Positions 17,825-28,100 of a stretch of DNA of 64,000 nucleotides are shown here, piece after piece (the stretch's first letter is position 1; every line of letters starts with the position of its first letter). Source of the DNA: Pedobacter zeae (GTDB lineage Bacteria; Bacteroidota; Bacteroidia; Sphingobacteriales; Sphingobacteriaceae); NCBI RefSeq assembly GCF_014196715.1, contig NZ_JACIEF010000004.1, positions 310,001 to 374,000 of the forward strand. The letters are read 5' to 3'. The notes under the pieces are model-generated. The model was given only the letters and a program-made list of their open reading frames with translations, searched no databases and had not been told where the DNA came from. Position numbers and translations under genes: made by a program.

Positions 17825-17835
17825 TTAATAGTGAT

Positions 17836-18894
17836 ATGGTCAGCAGATCAGAACAACGTTTCATTAGTATAAATCTTATAACCATCATCGTTACATTGCT
17901 GGTTATACTTGCCGGAGGTATTGTACGCAGTACGGGATCTGGCATGGGCTGTCCGGATTGGCCTAAATGTTTCGACCGTTATATTCCGCCAACCGATGTA
18001 TCGCAGCTTCCCGCCAACTATAAAGAAAAATATGTAGCGGGCAGGTTAAAAAAGAACGAAAAATTTGCCAAATACCTCGAAAGCATGGGGAAAGTTGCCC
18101 TTGCGGATAGTATCAGGCACGATAAAAGCATTACCATACCAGAGGAGTTTAATCCTGCAAAAACCTGGACCGAATACATTAACCGTTTAGTTGGCGTAGC
18201 AGCTGGAATATTCCTGTTCCTAACCATGGTTTATTCATTTACTTTCCGTAAAAAGGCCAAACGCATTATTGTATTAAGTATCCTGAATCTATTTGTGGTA
18301 GGTTACCAGGGTTGGTTAGGCTCTATTGTGGTATCAACCAACCTCACGCAGTGGGTTGTTACCGTACACATGCTTTTGGCATTGGTTATTCTGGCCATAT
18401 CCATATATACCTATAATTATGCCAAGCAACTCAATAAGGCACCTTCGGTAATTATGTACCGGATATTGTGGTTAAAAGGTTTCTTGTTCTTTACACTGCT
18501 GATCAGCATTATTCAGATTGTATTGGGAACAGATGTAAGGGAAGCGATAGACGGAGTAGCGAAAGAACTCGCTTATGGCAGTAAACATACCTGGCTTTCG
18601 AAGGCAGGATCCGTATTTTCTTACCACCGAGACCTGGCGATTTTGGTAGTGGTAACCAATGCGATTGTATATAAAATGGTAATAGACCGTTTTAGTGGTA
18701 AGGCAGCACCATTGTTAACGGCACGGTTTATTCTCATTACGCTTTTAGTGCAATTATTAAGTGGTTTCGCATTGGCTTACATTGCTTTTCCACCGGCAGC
18801 GCAGGCAGTGCACATCCTGTTCTCGACGTTGCTATTTAGTTTACAATTTTATCTGTACCTGTTGGTTTACCGTACAAGTACGTATAAACAATAA
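17836..18894 (+). CDS. ctaA: Heme A synthase (COX15/CtaA)
   Basis: A 352-residue polytopic protein with eight helices that oxidises heme O to heme A for the oxidase. The signature after helix 1 is GMGCPDWPKCFDRYIPP, with the paired cysteines of the family. Heme-ligand histidines appear in TVHMLLAL, FSYHRDLA and AVHILFST. The insert after the cysteine motif (about residues 60-100, Lys-rich) is long, as is usual in Bacteroidota. The product passes to oxidase subunit I; the next gene makes its substrate. Confidence 0.92.
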   Translation: MVSRSEQRFISINLITIIVTLLVILAGGIVRSTGSGMGCPDWPKCFDRYIPPTDVSQLPANYKEKYVAGRLKKNEKFAKYLESMGKVALADSIRHDKSITIPEEFNPAKTWTEYINRLVGVAAGIFLFLTMVYSFTFRKKAKRIIVLSILNLFVVGYQGWLGSIVVSTNLTQWVVTVHMLLALVILAISIYTYNYAKQLNKAPSVIMYRILWLKGFLFFTLLISIIQIVLGTDVREAIDGVAKELAYGSKHTWLSKAGSVFSYHRDLAILVVVTNAIVYKMVIDRFSGKAAPLLTARFILITLLVQLLSGFALAYIAFPPAAQAVHILFSTLLFSLQFYLYLLVYRTSTYKQ

Positions 18895-18905
18895 TATTAA
18901 GGGAA

Positions 18906-19814
18906 TTGAAACAATATATTTCAGATTTTTCTAAACTTATCAAATTCAGGCTATCGTTTACGGTAGTGTTTTCTGCATCGATTTCTTTCTTGATCGGTCA
19001 GAAAATGCAGGTAGGCAGAGGTCATATCCCTACTATCGACTGGGGGAACTGGCTGATCTTAATTGCCGGCGGATTTTTAGTTACCGCGGCAGCAAACTGT
19101 TTTAACGAGATTATAGAAAAAGACCTGGATAAACTCATGTCGCGTACAAAAGACCGCCCAATGCCGGCCGGTAGAATGACTACCGGACAAGGTTTGATAC
19201 TGGGCGTTTTTATGAGCTTTTTAGGAACCTGGCTGTTGGGAAAATTAAACCTTGAAACAGGGCTTTTATCTGTATTTTCGATTTTATTATATGCATTTGC
19301 TTATACGCCTTTAAAAAGAAAATCGCCAATTGCTGTTTTTGTAGGAGCCATTCCTGGTGCATTGCCACCACTTATTGGGTATCTGGCTGCTTTCGGAAGC
19401 TTAAAAGCTGAAATGTTCCATGAAATTGATTATCATATTGCCGGTATTTTATTCCTGATCCAGTTTGTATGGCAGTTTCCACATTTTTGGTCGATTGCCT
19501 GGGTATTGGATGATGATTATAAAAAAGCAGGCTTCAGGTTGCTACCAACAAAAAAAAGAGACAAAACTTCGGCCTTGCTTACATTTTTAAGTACGCTGAT
19601 TTTAATCCCTGTGAGTTTATTGCCAACCATTTATGGCTTTGGTGGTTATTATATCGCAGGTTTATCACTAGTAGCCGGATTAATATTTAGCTGGTTGGCT
19701 TTTAAACTTTTAATGAACAGAGAATTAAGTGATGCAAAGAAAGTGATGTTCTGTTCGTTTTTTTACATCCCTGCTGTACAGCTGGGTTTATTATTAAATT
19801 TTATAGCAAAATAA
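18906..19814 (+). CDS. ctaB: Protoheme IX farnesyltransferase (heme O synthase)
   Basis: A 302-residue UbiA-family membrane prenyltransferase that adds farnesyl to heme B. The first Asp-rich motif is intact (NEIIEKDLDKLMSRTKDRPM), and the second region holds DDDYKKAGFRLLP. About nine helices. The start is a TTG codon at 18906, giving MKQYISDFSKLIKFRLSFTV; no ATG lies closer upstream in frame, and the protein begins as expected for the family. 11 nt after ctaA, 3 nt before the next gene. Confidence 0.93.
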   Translation: MKQYISDFSKLIKFRLSFTVVFSASISFLIGQKMQVGRGHIPTIDWGNWLILIAGGFLVTAAANCFNEIIEKDLDKLMSRTKDRPMPAGRMTTGQGLILGVFMSFLGTWLLGKLNLETGLLSVFSILLYAFAYTPLKRKSPIAVFVGAIPGALPPLIGYLAAFGSLKAEMFHEIDYHIAGILFLIQFVWQFPHFWSIAWVLDDDYKKAGFRLLPTKKRDKTSALLTFLSTLILIPVSLLPTIYGFGGYYIAGLSLVAGLIFSWLAFKLLMNRELSDAKKVMFCSFFYIPAVQLGLLLNFIAK

Positions 19815-19817
19815 CTT

Positions 19818-20396
19818 ATGGATATCGCAATGGAAAAATTCCAGGATACATTTGATCCCAAACCCAGAAAGTTTATTGTTTGGCTATTTGTAGTATCATC
19901 TACGATTATGTTCGGGGGCTTTACCAGTTATTACCTGGTATTTGCAGCATCTAAAGGCAAGGGGCATGGTTTAGTGCTTCCTGACGCTTTTATTTACTCG
20001 AGCATAGTGATTATTGCCAGCAGTATTACCTTATTTTTAGCTTCTAAAGCATTAAAAAAACTAAACTTCGGCTTACAACGTAACCTGCTTTGGGTTACCG
20101 TTATATTGGCCATTGTTTTTGGTGTGATGCAGTTTAATGCATGGGGAAGCATGGTAAGAACGGGTGCTACCCTGGTGGGTAACAACGCTGCCATTTCTTT
20201 TATTTATGTGGTATCGGGTATACACTTATTACACATTATTGCTGGTGTTGGCCTTATTATTAATGCATTAGCCGGTAGCTATAAGAATATTCCTCCCGCT
20301 AAAAGCCAGTATAGAATGGAAATTGCTTCTATTTTTTGGCATTTTATAGATATATTATGGATATATCTGTATGTTTTTTTACTTTTGAACCGTTAA
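19818..20396 (+). CDS. Heme-copper oxidase subunit III, first paralogue
   Basis: A 192-residue membrane protein with five helices, of the cytochrome c oxidase subunit III family. The end is typical: EIASIFWHFIDILWIYLYVF, with the conserved WHF(I/V)D(I/L)xW helix. A second start (Met5) is possible. It is followed by a longer subunit III paralogue, an arrangement common in Bacteroidota. It probably supports subunit I stability and oxygen access. Confidence 0.88.
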   Translation: MDIAMEKFQDTFDPKPRKFIVWLFVVSSTIMFGGFTSYYLVFAASKGKGHGLVLPDAFIYSSIVIIASSITLFLASKALKKLNFGLQRNLLWVTVILAIVFGVMQFNAWGSMVRTGATLVGNNAAISFIYVVSGIHLLHIIAGVGLIINALAGSYKNIPPAKSQYRMEIASIFWHFIDILWIYLYVFLLLNR

Positions 20397-20427
20397 ATTT
20401 GTTAACAAACTATTATACTATTTCCAA

Positions 20428-21141
20428 ATGAATGCAGTATCACAATTAGATCAAGTTAAAACCGGGCCATGGAATGGTGGTCGTTCTCCGTGGTCGGTAG
20501 AATATGGTAAAATCATGATGTGGTTTTTCCTTTTGTCAGATGCTTTTACCTTTTCTTCTTTATTGATCTACTATGGCGCTCAGCGTTTTTCTAAATTAAC
20601 ATGGCCAGCTCCGGATAAAGTTTTCCAATCTATCCCTGGTGTAATGGAACATGGTGCTCCACTGGTATTCGTAGGGATCATGACATTTATCCTGATCATG
20701 AGTTCAGTTACCATGGTATTGGCTGTAGAAGCCGGACACAGGCGTTCTAAAAAAGAAGTAATTGGCTGGATGATAGCAACCATCATCGGTGGTTTCATGT
20801 TCTTAGGCTGTCAGGCAATTGAGTGGACTCACTTACACCATGATGGTTTCTGGTGGGGACATATCCCTTCTGCTGAAGAATTGAAACACTTTTTCAATAA
20901 ACCTGAAGATGTATCGTTAATTGCGTCACAACAATTTGCAAACTTATTCTTCACCATTACAGGTTTCCACGGTTTCCACGTATTTAGTGGTGTAATCATT
21001 AATATCATTATCCTGATCATGACCATTAACGGAACTTTCGAAAAACGTGGTCATTATTTAATGGTAGAAAAAGTGGGTTTATACTGGCACTTTGTAGATT
21101 TAGTATGGGTGTTTGTATTTACATTCTTCTATTTGGTTTAA
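20428..21141 (+). CDS. coxC: Cytochrome c oxidase subunit III, second paralogue
   Basis: A 237-residue subunit III with five helices. Conserved parts are WFFLLSDAFTFSSLLIYYGA near the start, FFTITGFHGFHVFSGVI, and YWHFVDLVWVFVFTFFYLV at the end. Longer than the preceding paralogue by a loop with an Asp/Glu-rich segment (SAEELKHFFNKPEDVS). Both copies appear intact. 31 nt after the first paralogue, 25 nt before the subunit IV gene. Confidence 0.92.
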   Translation: MNAVSQLDQVKTGPWNGGRSPWSVEYGKIMMWFFLLSDAFTFSSLLIYYGAQRFSKLTWPAPDKVFQSIPGVMEHGAPLVFVGIMTFILIMSSVTMVLAVEAGHRRSKKEVIGWMIATIIGGFMFLGCQAIEWTHLHHDGFWWGHIPSAEELKHFFNKPEDVSLIASQQFANLFFTITGFHGFHVFSGVIINIIILIMTINGTFEKRGHYLMVEKVGLYWHFVDLVWVFVFTFFYLV

Positions 21142-21166
21142 TTTATCATATTATAAAAATATTTTT

Positions 21167-21520
21167 ATGTCAGAGCACTCACATACAACAGAAGGTCACG
21201 GACACGATGAGCACGCAGGTTTATCAAAAGGTAAAATCTGGAAAGTTTTTGGTATCCTTTTATTAATCACGGTAATTGAGTTTATCATTGCGTTGGTATT
21301 GATCCCTAAAGGATTGATGACCCAGCACATCGGTAACTATGTTTATATTGTGTTAACTTTATTGAAAGCATTTTATATCGTAGCGTATTTTATGCACTTA
21401 AAATATGAGAAACTGGGCTTGCAGCTTTCATTAACCGTATCGTTCATTTTTATTATTTACTTTATTGTTTTAATGTTAACAGAAGGTGGATTTTTAAATC
21501 TGCACATGCTACACCATTAA
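21167..21520 (+). CDS. Cytochrome c oxidase subunit IV (CyoD-like)
   Basis: The start is placed at ATG 21167 (MSEHSHTTEGHG); a start inside the preceding gene would add a poor N-terminus. The 117-residue product has a His-rich cytoplasmic N-terminus (HSHTTEGHGHDEH) and three helices typical of small oxidase subunit IV proteins (prokaryotic COX4/CyoD type), including the YIVAYFMHLKYEK motif. Stop and next start overlap by 1 nt. Confidence 0.9.
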   Translation: MSEHSHTTEGHGHDEHAGLSKGKIWKVFGILLLITVIEFIIALVLIPKGLMTQHIGNYVYIVLTLLKAFYIVAYFMHLKYEKLGLQLSLTVSFIFIIYFIVLMLTEGGFLNLHMLHH

Positions 21521-22215
21521 TGAAAAGAAGCCCGATAAAAAAGGTATTAATCCTGGTAAGCATTTTAGCTATACCGGGATTTTTATTTTTTTACATATTG
21601 CCGCACTTTGCAAAAAACAGATATAAAAGTTTACCCATCTTTGGAAAAAAAGCAGTTGCCTCCACATTCCATAGTGTTAAGGGAAAGAAAATACCGGATA
21701 CGATTTATCACCAGGTTCCGGATTTTAAACTGATTAACCAACATCACGATACCATCAGCTGGAAATCGCTGGAAAATAAAATTGTGGTATTTAACCTGTT
21801 CTATTCTGGTGCCGGTAGCCAACAGACCAACAAATACATTAAACAGTTATCTGATAGCTATGAACAAAAGCCATTGGTTAAATTTTTAAGTCTGTCTGTA
21901 GATCCTGCTGATAAAAGTAAATTGACAGCTATTGCGAAAGGCTTTAAGGCCAAGGAAGGCAAATGGGATTTCCTGGCCGGCGATACTGTACAAACTTATC
22001 CTTTGATTAAAGAAGGCTTATTGCTTGATGTGCTTGAAGATGACAGCAAAGAAAAACCAAGCTTTATTTTTGGTAATAAGATCCTGCTCATCGATAATCT
22101 TCACCGTATCCGTGGTATTTATGATGCCGATAATGCTGAAGCCAATGCCAGGTTGGAAGACGAGATCAAAGTACTCATTGCCGAATACCTGAGAAACGTT
22201 AAAGACGGCAGGTAG
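21520..22215 (+). CDS. Sco1/SenC-like thioredoxin-fold protein without cysteines
   Basis: A 231-residue protein with an N-terminal membrane anchor (about 8-28) and a thioredoxin-like periplasmic domain. Position inside the oxidase cluster and segments such as VPDFKLINQHHDTISW, LSLSVDPA and HRIRGIYDA match the Sco family, which delivers copper to CuA. The Cu-binding CxxxC, expected right after the beta strand, is replaced by SGAGS at residues 96-100, and the whole protein has no cysteine. The conserved metal His near the end is also not evident. So it cannot bind copper as a normal Sco. It may be structural, a chaperone, or non-functional. ATG overlaps the upstream TAA. Confidence 0.8.
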   Translation: MKRSPIKKVLILVSILAIPGFLFFYILPHFAKNRYKSLPIFGKKAVASTFHSVKGKKIPDTIYHQVPDFKLINQHHDTISWKSLENKIVVFNLFYSGAGSQQTNKYIKQLSDSYEQKPLVKFLSLSVDPADKSKLTAIAKGFKAKEGKWDFLAGDTVQTYPLIKEGLLLDVLEDDSKEKPSFIFGNKILLIDNLHRIRGIYDADNAEANARLEDEIKVLIAEYLRNVKDGR

Positions 22216-22300
22216 GTTAGTTTGGAGCTGTGAGTCCATAATTTGGAGTTCAAAGTTTACAGACGAATAGAATAATTAAATAAATTGATTAAAAATACTC

Positions 22301-22843
22301 ATGGAAAATAGCCCAATAGAGAAGAAATATAACAAGTGGATTATTATTTTATCCATTTTTATTCCTGTTGCCGTAGCCTTTTTGTTTGTTGTAAAACTAA
22401 AAGATCTTGGAATTGATGCACCAACGCTTCCGTTCCTGCCTCCTATATATGCGACCATTAATGGCATAACAGCCGTATTATTGGTCATTGCAGTTTGGGC
22501 AATTAAAAATGGAAAAATCGTTCTGCACCAAAATTTAATGAAAACGGCCATTGGCTGCTCACTTTTGTTTTTGGTGATGTACATTGCTTACCATATGACT
22601 ACTCCTTCTACCAAATTTGGTGGTGATGGTATGGCAAAATATATCTATTTTTTTATCCTTTTAACGCATATATTGCTTTCAATAGCAATTATTCCATTGG
22701 TTTTGGTTAGTTATGTGAGGGCAATTGCCGAACGATTTGATCAACACAGGAAAATTGCAAAAATTACGTTTCCGCTATGGCTTTATGTGGCCATTACCGG
22801 TGTTGTGGTTTACCTGATGATTTCGCCGTATTATCAATATTAG
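22301..22843 (+). CDS. DUF420 membrane protein
   Basis: A 180-residue membrane protein with five helices and the DUF420 pattern: LPFLPPIYATINGITAVLLV, NGKIVLHQNLMKTA, YHMTTPSTKFGG, and the final helix KITFPLWLYVAITGVVVYLM. DUF420 genes lie next to cytochrome oxidase genes in many bacteria, and a role in oxidase assembly has been proposed. Last gene of the cluster, followed by a strong terminator. Confidence 0.88.
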   Translation: MENSPIEKKYNKWIIILSIFIPVAVAFLFVVKLKDLGIDAPTLPFLPPIYATINGITAVLLVIAVWAIKNGKIVLHQNLMKTAIGCSLLFLVMYIAYHMTTPSTKFGGDGMAKYIYFFILLTHILLSIAIIPLVLVSYVRAIAERFDQHRKIAKITFPLWLYVAITGVVVYLMISPYYQY

Positions 22844-22876
22844 GAAATTTAAAAGCATTATCCAGAAGTATAAACG

Positions 22877-22912
22877 AAGCCTTATTTTTAAAATTAAGGC
22901 TTTTTATTTTTT
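22877..22912 (+). terminator. Rho-independent terminator of the act-cox cluster
   Basis: aagcctta (22877-22884) pairs with taaggctt (22895-22902), followed by a run of T (tttattttttta). It closes the 16.5-kb respiratory cluster. Confidence 0.8.
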
Positions 22913-22946
22913 ATATATTTTTTAGCGCGTAAAATTTCTTAATCAG

Positions 22947-22954
22947 TATATTTG
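22947..22954 (+). promoter_or_regulatory. -7-like box upstream of the ECF sigma gene
   Basis: TATATTTG matches TAnnTTTG, about 110 nt before the start of the sigma factor gene. No clear -33 element. Confidence 0.35.
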
Positions 22955-23063
22955 GTTATAAAGTTATATTAAGGTTAAACTAAATAGTTTTAGTTTTCCA
23001 TCTCTGTTATCTATCTGATAAATTCAGAAAATGAAATACATGGCGGTTATGATGAACTAACTT

Positions 23064-23663
23064 ATGGCAGTAAGTAATATGGATAAAGAACGGGCCCTGA
23101 TTGATAAGATAGTAGAGGGTGATGAACAGGCTTTTTCGGTACTGTTCTTCAAATACCTGTCCGTACTCCAGTTGTTTGCCGCAAAATTTACAAAATCCGA
23201 CGATGCTGCCGAAGAAATTATCCAGGATGCTTTTTTAAGGGTATGGTTAAACCGCGATAAACTGGCTGAAGTAGATAATGTAAAAGCCTATCTGTATAAA
23301 TATGTTTCCAACGAGTGCTTAAGTTACCTTCGTAAAAAATTAAAAGAAGATAGAGTTGTAGATGCATTTACAGCCAGGCAACAGGATAGCCATAACAATA
23401 CCATCGAAACGATTAATCTAAACGAAGTAACTAAAATTATAGCTATTGCAGTTGAAAAATTACCTGATCAACGCAGAAATATATATCAATTAAGTAGACG
23501 TGATGGTAAAACCATACCTGAAATTGCGGAATTATTAAATATTTCGCCCAATACGGTTAAAAACGCCCTTGTAATTGCGTTAAAATCAATACGCATTCAT
23601 CTTGATCAGCATGGGATTGTATTCTTTTTCCCAATTATTTGCTTCTTTTTAAAAATAAAATAA
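23064..23663 (+). CDS. ECF sigma factor (FecI/RpoE-like, Bacteroidota SusC-linked type)
   Basis: A 199-residue sigma-70 family protein. Region 2 runs from FKYLSVLQLFAAKF to SNECLSYLRKK, including DDAAEEIIQDAFLRVW. Region 4 is KLPDQRRNIYQLSRRDGKTI with the helix-turn-helix LNISPNTVKNALVIALKSIR. After region 4 comes a very hydrophobic tail (GIVFFFPIICFFLKIK) that could touch the membrane. Met10 is an alternative start. With the FecR protein next to it and a SusC with an STN domain, it likely forms a trans-envelope relay that senses substrate uptake and drives the locus downstream. Confidence 0.9.
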   Translation: MAVSNMDKERALIDKIVEGDEQAFSVLFFKYLSVLQLFAAKFTKSDDAAEEIIQDAFLRVWLNRDKLAEVDNVKAYLYKYVSNECLSYLRKKLKEDRVVDAFTARQQDSHNNTIETINLNEVTKIIAIAVEKLPDQRRNIYQLSRRDGKTIPEIAELLNISPNTVKNALVIALKSIRIHLDQHGIVFFFPIICFFLKIK

Positions 23664-23724
23664 AAAAAAGTGAAATCCCGATAGTCCTAATTTTATTTTA
23701 CTGCTTCTTAATATCAGAATCTTT

Positions 23725-24885
23725 ATGGAGGAACGTATACATTATTTATTACAACAGTTTACAACTAAGAAACTAAGTCAAGCTGAAAGAGAAGAACTTT
23801 TGGCTTTGGCTGTTGACAATAATTCACTGCTTTCAGACGAAATTGTGAAAATGATTATTGCTGAAGAGGAGCATGCTGCTGATGTTGTTGATGAAAAGTG
23901 GAATAGCGTTCTGAATAAAATTCTGACGGTAGATAAACCGGCACGGTCGCCTAAACGGGTTTTAATGAAAAGCTTAAAATGGGCGGCAGCGGCAGTTGTT
24001 TTTATTGTGTTTTCGGTTACGGCTTATATCTCTTTACAGAAGAAGAAAGAGCATGTTTTTGCAACTGATGTGGCTCCGGGGAAAAATAAAGCCATTTTAA
24101 CTTTGGCAGATGGGAAAAAGATTTCACTTTCTGATGCTTTAACAGGCGATGTTGCCAAGGAAGCGGGCTTCTCGATTACTAAAACGGCAGACGGCCAGCT
24201 GGTATATAATATTGATGAATCAGAAAGCGTTGACGATACCAGGGTAAATACCATCGCAACCCCTAATGGTGGCGAGTGGCAGATCCGTTTACCAGATGGA
24301 ACGAAAGTGTGGCTAAATGCAGCCTCATCCATGCAGTATGGTTTAAACATAGGCAAAGCAAAGCAGCGGATGGTTAAACTTGATGGCGAAGCCTATTTTG
24401 AAGTAGCCAAAGATAATGCACGGCCCTTTATTGTTGAAACGGATAAACAATTGGTTGAGGTATTGGGTACTCATTTCAATATCAATAGTTACCACGATGA
24501 AATTGTAACCAAAACCACCCTTTTAGAAGGAAGTGTTCGTGTGCTGCATAAGAGTACCAATGAAACCGAAATATTGAAACCGGGCGATCAATCTATTGTA
24601 TCTGCTTCAGGCATTGACGTAAAAGAAGCCGATGTGGATGAAGCCATTGCCTGGAAGGAAGGTTATTTCAAATTTAACAACGAAAAACACGCCAGTATTT
24701 TACGCAAATTGGCCCGGTGGTATAATGTGGAAGTAGAATATGCCGATCCGCAGGCAAAAAATGTAATATACTATGGAACAGTAAGCCGTTTTGAGAAAAT
24801 ATCAAAAGTTTTAACCAAACTGGAGCAAACCGGACAGGTTCGTTTCGATATAAAAGGTAACAAAATTATTGTTCATAAGGAATAA
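23725..24885 (+). CDS. FecR-family anti-sigma factor
   Basis: A 386-residue inner membrane regulator. The cytoplasmic N-terminal ~80 residues would bind the sigma factor, a helix spans about 83-104 (LKWAAAAVVFIVFSVTAYIS), and the periplasmic part has a FecR domain (PNGGEWQIRLPDGTKVWLNA, LDGEAYFEVAKDNARPFIVE, VEVLGTHFNINSY) followed by the DUF4974 end domain (FKFNNEKHASILRKLARWYN). The DUF4974 fold can contact the STN domain of the partner SusC. 61 nt after the sigma gene. Confidence 0.92.
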   Translation: MEERIHYLLQQFTTKKLSQAEREELLALAVDNNSLLSDEIVKMIIAEEEHAADVVDEKWNSVLNKILTVDKPARSPKRVLMKSLKWAAAAVVFIVFSVTAYISLQKKKEHVFATDVAPGKNKAILTLADGKKISLSDALTGDVAKEAGFSITKTADGQLVYNIDESESVDDTRVNTIATPNGGEWQIRLPDGTKVWLNAASSMQYGLNIGKAKQRMVKLDGEAYFEVAKDNARPFIVETDKQLVEVLGTHFNINSYHDEIVTKTTLLEGSVRVLHKSTNETEILKPGDQSIVSASGIDVKEADVDEAIAWKEGYFKFNNEKHASILRKLARWYNVEVEYADPQAKNVIYYGTVSRFEKISKVLTKLEQTGQVRFDIKGNKIIVHKE

Positions 24886-25011
24886 AGAAAAAAGATGGCG
24901 GACTAACTAACCGCTATCTCTAAAAATAAACAACTAATTAATCAACCCTAACCTAACAAATGATGAATAAACTTCGACAATACATCTGACGATTCAATGC
25001 TGGATAAATAA

Positions 25012-25042
25012 AAAAGGAGTGCTGGGAACACCCCTTTTATAT
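25012..25042 (+). terminator. Terminator-like hairpin between fecR-like and susC-like genes
   Basis: aaaaggagtg pairs with cacccctttt (one mismatch) around a ctgggaa loop, with a short T run. It separates the regulator pair from the uptake operon, which suggests the SusC gene has its own promoter in the remaining 120 nt. Confidence 0.55.
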
Positions 25043-25158
25043 CTGTTTGGCTATTCCGGAAATCGGAACCGATTAAAAATCAATTATTTATTGGATAACC
25101 GCGAAACGCTATTTGGCGTCTAAACTTTATTGCGTTCCGCACAAAAACAGACTATTAA

Positions 25159-28100
25159 ATGTACAAAATTTATATTAGAATTTTATGTACGCATCGACGC
25201 TACATACCTAAATTGCTATTTATTATGAAGTTAGTTACGGTCATTTTGCTTGCCTCATTAATGCAGGTAAGTGCAGCTTCATTTGGCCAGCTGGTTACAT
25301 TAAAAGAAAAAAATGTAACGCTCGAAAAAATGTTCCGCGAAATTAGATTGCAATCTGGTTATGATGTACTGCTCTCTACCAATAAAATTAGCAGTACCAC
25401 TACATTTAATGCGAATTTTAATAATTCGACTATTGAGGAAGTGATGGCAAAAATTATTGCTGGAAATGATTTAACTTATACCATTGAGGATAAAACCATT
25501 TTAATTAAGCCCAAAGAAAAATCGCTAATCGACAAAGTGATTGGGTATTTTGTAGCGGTAAAGGTTTCGGGTAAGGTACGCGATAAAAGTGGTACGGCCC
25601 TTCCTGGTGTAAGTGTTAGAGAAAAAGGTGCAGCTAATGCAGTATCTACCAATGCATCGGGCGATTATACTATCTCTGTTAAAGAGGGTGCCGTTTTAAC
25701 CTTTAGTTACATTGGTTATAAAACACTCGAAATTCCAATTGGTGCTAAAACCATTATCAATGTTACTTTGGAAGAAGATGCTGCCCAGCTTAATGAGGTA
25801 AATGTGGTATCAACAGGTTACCAACAGTTGGACCGAAAATTATTTACAGGTTCTTCAACCTTGGTTAAGGCGGAAGATTCACAACGTAATGGTGTGCCAG
25901 ATATTAGTAGAATGTTGGAAGGTCAGGTTGCCGGTGTTTCTGTACAGAACGTATCAGGTACTTTTGGTGCAGCTCCTAAAATTCGCGTACGTGGTGCTAC
26001 TTCTATTTCTGGAGATAATAAACCGCTTTGGGTGGTGGATGGAATTATTTTGGAAGATGTGGTAAACATCTCAAATGACGCTCTATCTACAGGAGATGCA
26101 AATACACTGATCGGCTCATCTGTTGCGGGTTTAAACCCTGATGATATTGAAAGTTTTAATATTTTAAAGGATGCTGCTGCAACAGCTATGTATGGTGCAC
26201 GGGCAATGAACGGTGTAATTGTTGTTACTACTAAAAAAGGCCGTCAAACGGAAGGAGCTCCACGAATCAGTTACACCACCAATTTAACTACTTATTTAAA
26301 ACCCAATTACTCTCAATATGATATTCTAAATTCTGCAGATCAAATGTCTGTGATGCTAGAACTGGAGAACAAAGGATACTTTCAACAAACTTCCACGAAA
26401 ACAGCAAACGTTGGTCCATTTGGTAAAATGTACGATGCATTGTACAATTATGACGCAGCGACGAATACTTATCAACTAAGAAACGACGTGATTAGCAGAA
26501 CCAAATTTTTAGAGAGATACGCCAATGCTAATACTGATTGGTTTGATGTTTTGTTTAAGAATTCTTTACTTCAAGAACACTCTCTGAGTGTGAGTTCTGG
26601 TACAGAAAAATTCCAAACCTATGCCTCTACATCTTATTTACATGATAGTGGCCAAACATTGGGAAACGAAGTTGACCGTTTTACCGGTAATTTTAGGATA
26701 AATTTTAAGCTGAGTGATAAATTTAGTGGAGAATTATTGGCCAATGGCTCTGTTAGGGATCAGCGTGCTCCAGGTACATTGACCAGAACTTCAGATCCTG
26801 TTTATGGTAAGTTTTCACGAGATTTTGATATCAACCCTTACTCATATGCACTAAATACAAGCAGGGCGGTAACAGCTTACAATACGGACGGAAGTTTAGA
26901 ATATTTCAACAGAGGATTTGCTCCATTTAATATTATTAATGAATTAGAAAATAATTATTTATCGTTAGGGCAGATAGACTTTAAAATACAAGGTGGTATT
27001 AAATATAAAATTATACCGAGTTTAACCTATTCGATAGATGGTGCTTACCGATTTGCTAAAACAGATCGCCAGCATTATATTAAAGAAAATTCAAATATGG
27101 CTCAAGTTTTTAGAGCTGGGGCACAAGATCCAACGGTTTTAGGCAGTAATCCTTTTTTATATCAGAATCCCGATGACTTCTCGGCATATCCAATTGTGGT
27201 CCTTCCTGAAGGAGGATTCTATAACGTAAATTATGATAACCTGAAGAACTATTATTTTAGACAAAATTTAGAATTTGATAAAACCATTAATGAAGTGCAC
27301 AAATTAAACTTTTTTGGTTCAATGGAGGCACGTTATATTGACAGGCAGACATCAAGATTTGACGGAGTTGGATATCAATATGATAATGGGGGCATAGTAA
27401 ATGCAAATTACTACTATTTCAAAAAAGCACAAGAAGCTGCAGCACCTTATTACGCCATGAGTGTTGGAGCTGATCGTTTTGCTTCCTTTGCATTGAGGGG
27501 AGCTTATGCCTATAAAGACAAATACAGTTTTAATGCTACCACACGTTATGATGGTTCTAATTTAATGGGTAAGAGCAGGACCGCAAGATGGTTGCCTACC
27601 TGGAACGTTTCAGGAGCATGGAATATCGAGGAGGAAAGCTTTTGGCCTAAAAATGATTATTTAACTTCCGCCAGAATCAGGGGTACTTATGGTTTAGTAG
27701 CAAATTTAGGTAATGCAAATAACTCGGCTGCTGTGTTTTATAACCAACTTTCAAGAAGACCTTACGATAATGAAAAAGAAACGGTTACTTATATTTCAGG
27801 TCTGGCTAACGATGAGCTAACATGGGAAAAACTAAAAGAAGCAAATATTGGTGCCGATTTATCTTTAATAAAAGGTAGAATCAATTTAACAGTAGATTTA
27901 TACAAAAGAAATATTTACGATTTAATTGGTGAAATAAAAACTTCTGGCATCGGCGGACAGTTTACTAAAACTGCGAATTACGCCAAAATGAAATCGAAGG
28001 GTATTGAATTTACTTTAGCAGGTAATGCAATCAATAAAGATGATTTTAGGTGGAGAACCCAATTTAACTTTGCATTTAATAAAAATGAGATTACATCATT

